The notes beneath the pieces were generated by a model. The model was not told the origin of the DNA. It saw only the letters and a list, made by a program, of their open reading frames with translations, and searched no databases. Positions 6,395 to 10,358 of a stretch of 10,358 nucleotides of DNA are shown here, one piece after another. Position 1 is the stretch's first letter. The number at the start of each line of letters is the position of its first letter. Where the stretch lies: contig CAHJWV010000221.1 in assembly GCA_903643055.1 (NCBI GenBank), positions 1-10,358 on the forward strand. Reading direction: 5' to 3'. A program made the translations under genes and the position numbers. The DNA is from Burkholderiales bacterium. Its GTDB lineage: Bacteria; Pseudomonadota; Gammaproteobacteria; Burkholderiales; Burkholderiaceae.

Positions 6395-7065
6395 ACCGGC
6401 AGCAAGCGCCCGAGCCCGGCACTGGCAATCTCGCCGATGCGGACCAGAAACTCGGTGCCCAGGTCGGCGCTGTAGCGCGTCGGGTCGGGCGAGGCCAGCA
6501 CCAGCATGCCGAAGGCACGCTCCGATTCGCTGACGCGCAGCGGCACCATCGCCATCGACGACGCCAGCCGCGCATCGTCCAGCCACGAAGCGGCCTCGAA
6601 GCCAGAATTGACGCCGCAATAAGGCACCGACATGCTGGACGCAAAGCTGCGGACATCATCGCTGACCGGCTTGGCGAACGACAGCATGCCGAAGGCCTCG
6701 GCCCCGCCCCAGATGCGGATGGCCGCCTGCGGAATCAGGAACTGATGTTGAAGCTCGGTGACCACCACGGCCGGCAGGTCGCCCGGGTTGTGGGTGCGCA
6801 TGATCGCGCGCGTCCAGCGGTGCAGCTTGTCGGCGATCGCGACGTTGTCCTGCCCATGGCGAATCATCTCGACGATGCGCTGCTCGAGCGCCTTGTGCTT
6901 GTCGCGCAGCATCTCCATCTGCCGCTCCTGGAGCGACACCGCGCGCTGGCCGTGCGGGCTGGTCAGCTGGATCGCCGCCAGCAGCTCGGCATTGCGCTCG
7001 AAGAAGCCGGGGGTGTTGGCCAGGTAGTTGGCGATGTCTTGTTCGGTGATGCCTTGGATCGTCAT
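6391..7065 (-). CDS. DUF484 family protein (GAF-like, YigA-type)
   Basis: A 224-residue protein of the DUF484 family, found between dapF and xerC in many Proteobacteria (yigA in E. coli). Its biochemical function is unknown to me. The N-terminus (about 1-40: TEQDIANYLANTPGFFERNAELLA) is the family hallmark. A helical, probably coiled-coil stretch covers about 42-95 (LQERQMEMLRDKHKALEQRI). A GAF-like fold fills about 98-224, ending in AFGMLVLASPDPTRYSADLG and a terminal helix. No transmembrane segment or signal peptide is seen, so it is probably cytoplasmic. The start at 7065 has AAGGA eight bases upstream. The gap to dapF is 143 bases and carries a hairpin and a 13-base tandem repeat. The stop codon lies in the 14-base tandem repeat described separately. 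Confidence 0.9.
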   Translation of the reverse strand: MTIQGITEQDIANYLANTPGFFERNAELLAAIQLTSPHGQRAVSLQERQMEMLRDKHKALEQRIVEMIRHGQDNVAIADKLHRWTRAIMRTHNPGDLPAVVVTELQHQFLIPQAAIRIWGGAEAFGMLSFAKPVSDDVRSFASSMSVPYCGVNSGFEAASWLDDARLASSMAMVPLRVSESERAFGMLVLASPDPTRYSADLGTEFLVRIGEIASAGLGRLLPV

Positions 7066-7095
7066 GCTGCGTCCTTTGTGAATGAGCGAAGTGTC

Positions 7096-7122
7096 CGCTG
7101 GGATTCGGATGCTGAATCAGCG
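7096..7122 (-). other. Hairpin in the dapF-DUF484 intergenic region
   Basis: CGCTG (7096-7100) pairs with CAGCG (7118-7122), and ATTC (7103-7106) pairs with GAAT (7114-7117). This gives nine base pairs with a two-base bulge and a 7-base loop. No T-run follows on the minus strand, so it is not a standard terminator. In the operon transcript it would sit about 30 bases before the DUF484 start. There it could mark an RNase processing point or protect the downstream message. That role is inference. Confidence 0.4.
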
Positions 7123-7160
7123 CCGTTGCCAGTCCGGCCTGGATCAAGCCCTTTGATCAA

Positions 7161-7199
7161 ATCGCAATACCAGATCGCAATACCGGATCGCAATACCGG
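7161..7199. repeat. Three-copy 13-bp tandem repeat between dapF and the DUF484 gene
   Basis: The unit ATCGCAATACC(A/G)G occurs at 7161-7173, 7174-7186 and 7187-7199 with one variable base. Two decayed copies appear to follow in register: ATCGCGATGTCAG (7200-7212, 10 of 13) and ATCTCGATTTCAC (7213-7225, 8 of 13). The last two reach into the dapF stop and its final codons, so the array may have grown from the dapF 3' end. A 10-base palindrome, TTTGATCAAA (7152-7161), abuts the array. A three-unit array with no spacers is a minisatellite-like repeat, not a CRISPR. Confidence 0.88.
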
Positions 7200-7208
7200 A
7201 TCGCGATG

Positions 7209-8066
7209 TCAGATCTCGATTTCACCTTCATAGACCGAGACCGCCGGCCCGGTCATCAGCATCGGGTGGCCGCTGCCTTGCCATTCGACCGTCAGCCGGC
7301 CGCCGCGGGCATCCACCTCCACCCGCGCGTCGAGCAGGCCGAGTCGAATGCCAGCCACCACCGCCGCGCAAGCGCCGGTGCCACAGGCCAGCGTTTCGCC
7401 CGCATCGCGCTCATGGACACGCAGGCGGACATGGCCTCGGTTCACCACCTGCAGGAAGCCAACGTTGACCTTGCGCGGGAATCGGACATGCCGCTCAATC
7501 ATCGGGCCATGTGTCGCGACCGCTGCGGTATCGGTGTCATCGACCACCAGCACCGCATGCGGGTTGCCGACCGACAGCACCGCGACCTCGGCCACCGTGC
7601 CATCGCCCAGATCGAGTGGCCAGCGCTCGAAGCCGCCGAAGGGCCGCGCCTGCAAGCCGTGGCTGTCGAACGGCACCTGGGCGTGGTCGAAGGTCGGCTC
7701 GCCCATGTCGACGGTCACGCGGCCATCGGCCTGCAAGCGCAGTTCGATCAGCTTGTTGACGGTCTCGACGCGGATGGTGTTTTTGTCGGTCAGCTGCTTG
7801 TCACGCACATAGCGCACGAAGCAGCGCGCGCCGTTGCCGCAGTGCTCGACCTCATCGCCACTGGCGCCATTGAAGATGCGGTAGCGGAAGTCGACACCCG
7901 CGCTTTTGCTTTTCTCAACGACCAGGATCTGGTCGGCCCCGACGCCGAAGCGCCGGTCGCCGAGCAGCCGGTACTGCTCGGGGCTCAGATTCAACGCAGC
8001 CTGGGTCGCATCGAGCACCACGAAGTCGTTGCCCGCGCCCTGCATTTTGGTGAAGCGCAATTTCAT
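7209..8066 (-). CDS. dapF: Diaminopimelate epimerase
   Basis: Converts LL- to meso-diaminopimelate in the cytoplasm, for lysine and peptidoglycan cross-linking. It is PLP-independent and uses two cysteines as acid and base. The protein is 285 residues (E. coli 274). The N-terminus [19 protein letters not shown] is typical. Active-site Cys76 lies in EHCGNGARC (74-82), and Cys228 in [12 protein letters not shown] (224-235). Substrate contacts include the N-terminal GAGND (10-14) and SVGNPHAV (165-172). The start at 8066 fits the family N-terminus; an in-frame ATG at 8099 would add 11 residues not expected in the family. The Shine-Dalgarno is weak, so translation may be coupled to the upstream acyltransferase, 69 bases away. 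That gap contains a small hairpin AGCCG-CCA-CGGCT (8110-8122). The last codons overlap the decayed end of a 13-base repeat array. Confidence 0.97.
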   Translation of the reverse strand: MKLRFTKMQGAGNDFVVLDATQAALNLSPEQYRLLGDRRFGVGADQILVVEKSKSAGVDFRYRIFNGASGDEVEHCGNGARCFVRYVRDKQLTDKNTIRVETVNKLIELRLQADGRVTVDMGEPTFDHAQVPFDSHGLQARPFGGFERWPLDLGDGTVAEVAVLSVGNPHAVLVVDDTDTAAVATHGPMIERHVRFPRKVNVGFLQVVNRGHVRLRVHERDAGETLACGTGACAAVVAGIRLGLLDARVEVDARGGRLTVEWQGSGHPMLMTGPAVSVYEGEIEI

Positions 8067-8135
8067 TCGGCGATTATCCCGGTTCAAGGATCTCCACAAT
8101 GCGCTCGGCAGCCGCCACGGCTGATCGGCGCGCCC

Positions 8136-9029
8136 TCAATACAACGATGGCTCGCCGGGTGGGCGCGTCTTGAAGCGGCGATGCACCCACAGGTATTGCG
8201 CCGGCAGCAAACGGATCTGCGCTTCGATCCAGCGGTTCATCGCCGCCGCATCGGCCAGAGGGTCGTCGGTCGGGAAGTCAGTCCAGGGCTCCAGGAAGCG
8301 CACCACATAGCCCTCGCCGCCCGGCAGCATTTCGGCCAGCACCGGCTGCACGACCATGTTCAATGCCAGCGCCATGCGCGAAGGCGCCAGCAGCGTGGCG
8401 GCGGGCACACCGAAGAAAGGCACAAAGGCGGCGTCGCGCACGCCGAAATCCATGTCGGGCAGATTGAAGAAGGCCTGCCCTTTGCGGATCGCACGGATCA
8501 ACGGCAAGGCCTTGTCGCCGCGCGGAAAGATCGCTGAGCCGGCCGGGCTGAAGCGCAGCCGCCCCTTGCGGACCAGCGCATCGATCTCGGGGTTGCTCTG
8601 CTGCTGATACATCGAACACGCCGGGTGCTTCTGGAACAGCGAGGCCGCCACGCCGGCCACATCGAGGCCCATGAAATGCGGCACCAGCCACATCACCGGC
8701 CGCTCGCTGCGCTCGGCCAGCGTCACGTCGCCCTCAATGCGGATCATCTTTCTCAAGCGCCTGGCCGAGCCAAACCACAACAAGGTGCGCTCCAGCAAGC
8801 TGCGCCCAAGCCACTGAAAATGTTCTTTCGCCAGCGCCTGCCGACGCGCTTCGGGCCAGTCTGGAAAGCACAGCTCCAGGTTGCGCAAGGCGACCTTGCG
8901 GCGCGACTTGGCGACCACGAACAGCAGCCGCCCCAGGTGATGGCCCAGCCAAGCCAAGACCGACAGCGGCAGGCGATGCAGCAACCACATCGCGGCCAGC
9001 AAAAGCCGCGTCCCCCAGCGTGTTGCCAC
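8136..9029 (-). CDS. lpxL: Lysophospholipid/lipid A acyltransferase (LpxL/HtrB family), second of a tandem pair
   Basis: Expected to transfer a secondary acyl chain from acyl-ACP onto a Kdo-lipid A precursor at the cytoplasmic face of the inner membrane. The protein is 297 residues, close to family length. A hydrophobic N-terminal anchor covers about 8-40. The catalytic HX4D motif is HFMGLD (118-123). The later family block NLPDMDFGVRDAAFVPFFG (189-207) matches the DxDxG...FVPFF region of LpxL/LpxM. The start is GTG (9027-9029), preceded by GAGGAG with a six-base spacer. The stop of the upstream paralogue is only three bases away, so the two are probably translationally coupled. Next to dapF, it fits a cell-envelope operon. 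Which acyl position it modifies, or whether it acts as LpxM, cannot be told from sequence. Two paralogues suggest sequential acylations. Confidence 0.88.
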   Translation of the reverse strand: MATRWGTRLLLAAMWLLHRLPLSVLAWLGHHLGRLLFVVAKSRRKVALRNLELCFPDWPEARRQALAKEHFQWLGRSLLERTLLWFGSARRLRKMIRIEGDVTLAERSERPVMWLVPHFMGLDVAGVAASLFQKHPACSMYQQQSNPEIDALVRKGRLRFSPAGSAIFPRGDKALPLIRAIRKGQAFFNLPDMDFGVRDAAFVPFFGVPAATLLAPSRMALALNMVVQPVLAEMLPGGEGYVVRFLEPWTDFPTDDPLADAAAMNRWIEAQIRLLPAQYLWVHRRFKTRPPGEPSLY

Positions 9030-9032
9030 GGA

Positions 9033-9902
9033 TCACTCCTCGTTGTCGTACCGGCTCGCGGCCTGCGGCGGAGCCTTGTAGCGGTGATAGGCCCACATGT
9101 ACTGCTGCGGGCACTGAAGGATCAAACGCTCGATGGCGCGATTGATCACGGCCGCGGATTCTGAGGGATCGTCAGGCAAGCGGTCGGGAAACGGGAAGAA
9201 GCGCTGCACATAACCCTGCCCACGGGGCAGACGCTCGGCCCAGGTCAAGAGCACCTGGGCGCCGGTCTGCTGCACCAGGCGTGCAGCCAGGGTCATCGTG
9301 TAGGCCGGCCGGCCAAAGAACGGTGCCCACACACCCATGCCCAGCGGCGGCACCTGATCGGGCAGCAGTCCCACCATCTGGCCGCGGCGCAGCGCGCGCA
9401 GCATCTGGCGCACACCGGCCAGCGTTGACGGCGCCCCGCTCAGCCCCGGCCGCTCGCGCGCGCTCGACACCAGTTCGCGCAGCCAGGGCCAGGGCTTGCG
9501 GGCCGGGCGGTACAGCACGGTGATCGAACCCAGGTGGCCGAAACGTTCGGCAATGGCTTGCGCCGCCACCTCGAAGCAGCCCATGTGTGGCGTTAGCAAG
9601 AGAACGCCCCGCTGGGCGGCCCAGGCCGCCTCCAGCAAGGCCTCGTTCTCGAATCTCACCTTGTGCAACAGGGTTGGCTGCGGCGGGCGCAGCCACAGAA
9701 AGGGCAGCTCGGTGACCGTTCGCCCCGCGCCGGCGACGGCCGGCCACCAATGGCGCACAGGCACGCCGGCCTGTCTTGCATGCTCCGTGAAACGACGACG
9801 GTAGGTCGGCGACACCGCAAAGGCCAGCCAGCCGATCACCGCACCCAAGACATGCAAAAGCCTCAAGGGCCAACTGGACATCCAGCGTAAGAAGATGAAC
9901 AT
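9033..9902 (-). CDS. Lysophospholipid/lipid A acyltransferase (LpxL/HtrB family), first of a tandem pair
   Basis: A second member of the lipid A late-acyltransferase family, 289 residues. The N-terminus is hydrophobic (about 10-30, a probable membrane anchor). The catalytic HX4E motif is HMGCFE (106-111). YRPARKP (131-137) and LLPDQVPPLGMGVWAPFFG (179-197) are typical family blocks; the latter holds the conserved PDQ and PFFG elements. The partner gene downstream uses HX4D and a DMDFG block instead, so the two are diverged paralogues, not a recent duplication. The start at 9902 has only a weak purine-rich AGAAAGAG directly before it; ATG 9881 is a possible alternative start with no better site. 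This is the first gene of the probable operon running to xerC, and it is divergent from metK across 133 bases. The substrate could be lipid A or another lysophospholipid. Confidence 0.87.
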   Translation of the reverse strand: MFIFLRWMSSWPLRLLHVLGAVIGWLAFAVSPTYRRRFTEHARQAGVPVRHWWPAVAGAGRTVTELPFLWLRPPQPTLLHKVRFENEALLEAAWAAQRGVLLLTPHMGCFEVAAQAIAERFGHLGSITVLYRPARKPWPWLRELVSSARERPGLSGAPSTLAGVRQMLRALRRGQMVGLLPDQVPPLGMGVWAPFFGRPAYTMTLAARLVQQTGAQVLLTWAERLPRGQGYVQRFFPFPDRLPDDPSESAAVINRAIERLILQCPQQYMWAYHRYKAPPQAASRYDNEE

Positions 9903-9928
9903 CTCTTTCTATAATGCAGCGTCGCCGA

Positions 9929-9957
9929 GTTATCGAACTACTTGCAGGGCGACTCAA
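9929..9957 (-). promoter_or_regulatory. Candidate promoter of the acyltransferase-dapF-xerC operon
   Basis: On the minus strand TTGAGT (9952-9957; 4 of 6 to TTGACA) and GATAAC (9929-9934; 4 of 6 to TATAAT) are separated by exactly 17 bases. Transcription would begin near 9921-9923, giving a leader of about 20 bases before the start at 9902. It is the best sigma-70 match in the metK-acyltransferase intergenic region, but both boxes are imperfect. Confidence 0.4.
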
Positions 9958-10035
9958 AAATTCTGCTAAAGCGTTCGCCGCTCCTCCAAACCTTTTCAGG
10001 TCGGCAACGCGTTTGCAACGTACTGGAGTTTAAGA

Positions 10036-10358
10036 GTGTCGAACGATTTCCTTTTCACATCTGAATCCGTCTCCGAAGGTCACCCCGACAAGGTCGCCGA
10101 CCAGATCTCGGACGCGATTCTCGACGCCATCTTCAAACAAGACCCTCGCTCACGCGTGGCGGCCGAGACGCTGACCAACACCGGCCTGGTCGTGTTGGCC
10201 GGTGAGATCACCACCAACGCCCACGTCGACTACATCCAGGTCGCGCGCGACACCATCAAGCGCATCGGCTACGACAACACCGAATACGGCATCGACTACA
10301 AGGGCTGCGCCGTCATGGTCTGCTACGACAAGCAGTCCAACGACATCGCCCAGGGCGT
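10036..10358 (+). CDS. metK: S-adenosylmethionine synthetase (5' part, cut by window edge)
   Basis: Makes S-adenosylmethionine from methionine and ATP, the methyl donor used, for example, by the rRNA methyltransferase in this window. Only 107 codons are visible; the full protein is normally about 385-390 residues. After the GTG start it reads [20 protein letters not shown], the invariant N-terminal MetK block, with ATP-site His16 and Asp18 in GHPDK (equivalent to E. coli His14 and Asp16). [14 protein letters not shown] and [16 protein letters not shown] follow, then SNDIAQG at the edge, where the mobile active-site loop begins. The GTG at 10036-10038 has GGAG (10025-10028) seven bases upstream. 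The gene is divergent from the lipid A acyltransferase operon. The 133-base leader region shows no SAM riboswitch that I recognise. Confidence 0.97.
   Translation, partial: MSNDFLFTSESVSEGHPDKVADQISDAILDAIFKQDPRSRVAAETLTNTGLVVLAGEITTNAHVDYIQVARDTIKRIGYDNTEYGIDYKGCAVMVCYDKQSNDIAQG

Noticed and set aside
5520..6533. 337-codon open frame on the plus strand opposite xerC and DUF484
   Set aside because: It is the antisense shadow of xerC, whose catalytic residues are complete; no domain is visible.
6354..6659. Longer N-terminus for XerC starting at 6659
   Set aside because: The extra 102 codons overlap the DUF484 gene in another frame, and the translated stretch is Arg/Trp/Cys-rich with no XerC similarity.
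7161..7225. CRISPR array
   Set aside because: Units are 13 bases in direct tandem with no spacers, and no cas genes are present.
8067..8099. DapF start at the upstream ATG (8099)
   Set aside because: It would add 11 residues before the conserved [15 protein letters not shown] start, with no better ribosome binding site.
7206..8537. 443-codon open frame on the plus strand across dapF and the second acyltransferase
   Set aside because: It is antisense to two well-supported genes, crosses their intergenic gap, is rich in His, Gln and Arg as shadow frames are, and shows no domain.
9910..9915. Consensus TATAAT on the plus strand as the metK promoter
   Set aside because: No acceptable -35 box lies 16-18 bases upstream, so it is mentioned only as a possibility and not called as a promoter.
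9903..10035. SAM or SAH riboswitch upstream of metK
   Set aside because: I could not recognise the conserved core of any known SAM or SAH riboswitch class, and the leader is short.

Overview
The window is GC-rich and densely coded, with the gene content and order of a betaproteobacterium. The best guess is Burkholderiales, near the Rubrivivax/Leptothrix/Roseateles group. This is inferred from the GC-rich third codon positions, a dapF-DUF484-xerC gene string preceded by two lipid A acyltransferase genes, a divergent metK, and a GC-rich palindromic intergenic repeat of a kind I associate with that group. No database search was possible.

Layout. Positions 1-59 hold what looks like the last 18 codons of an insertion-sequence transposase. 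A 177-base gap with a short direct repeat follows, then glmS (237-2111, minus), whose 3' end faces this mobile-element remnant. An AT-rich divergent intergenic region (2112-2247) separates glmS from an Lrp/AsnC-family regulator (2248-2733, plus). It contains a perfect 7-bp inverted repeat, a good operator candidate. Next on the plus strand is a membrane-anchored diguanylate cyclase (2827-3975) with intact catalytic and inhibitory motifs. It converges on an RlmI-like 23S rRNA methyltransferase (4041-5222, minus), whose stop codon lies inside a terminator-like hairpin.

From 9902 down to about 5373 all genes are on the minus strand and closely spaced, probably one operon: two lysophospholipid (lipid A) acyltransferases, dapF, a DUF484/GAF-like protein, and xerC. 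dapF makes meso-diaminopimelate for peptidoglycan and lysine. The acyltransferases finish lipid A. GlmS supplies glucosamine-6-phosphate for both peptidoglycan and LPS. Much of the window therefore serves the cell envelope. XerC resolves chromosome dimers. The intergenic joints carry short tandem repeats (13-nt and 14-nt units), a hairpin, and a REP-like element after xerC. metK (10036 onward, plus) is divergent from this operon and runs off the right edge.

Overall this is mostly core genome. I see no defence island, CRISPR array, prophage or novel multi-gene system. The items worth a second look are small: the transposon scar at the left edge, the operator-like dyad between glmS and the regulator, the repeats in the dapF-xerC operon, and the membrane sensor domain of the cyclase.
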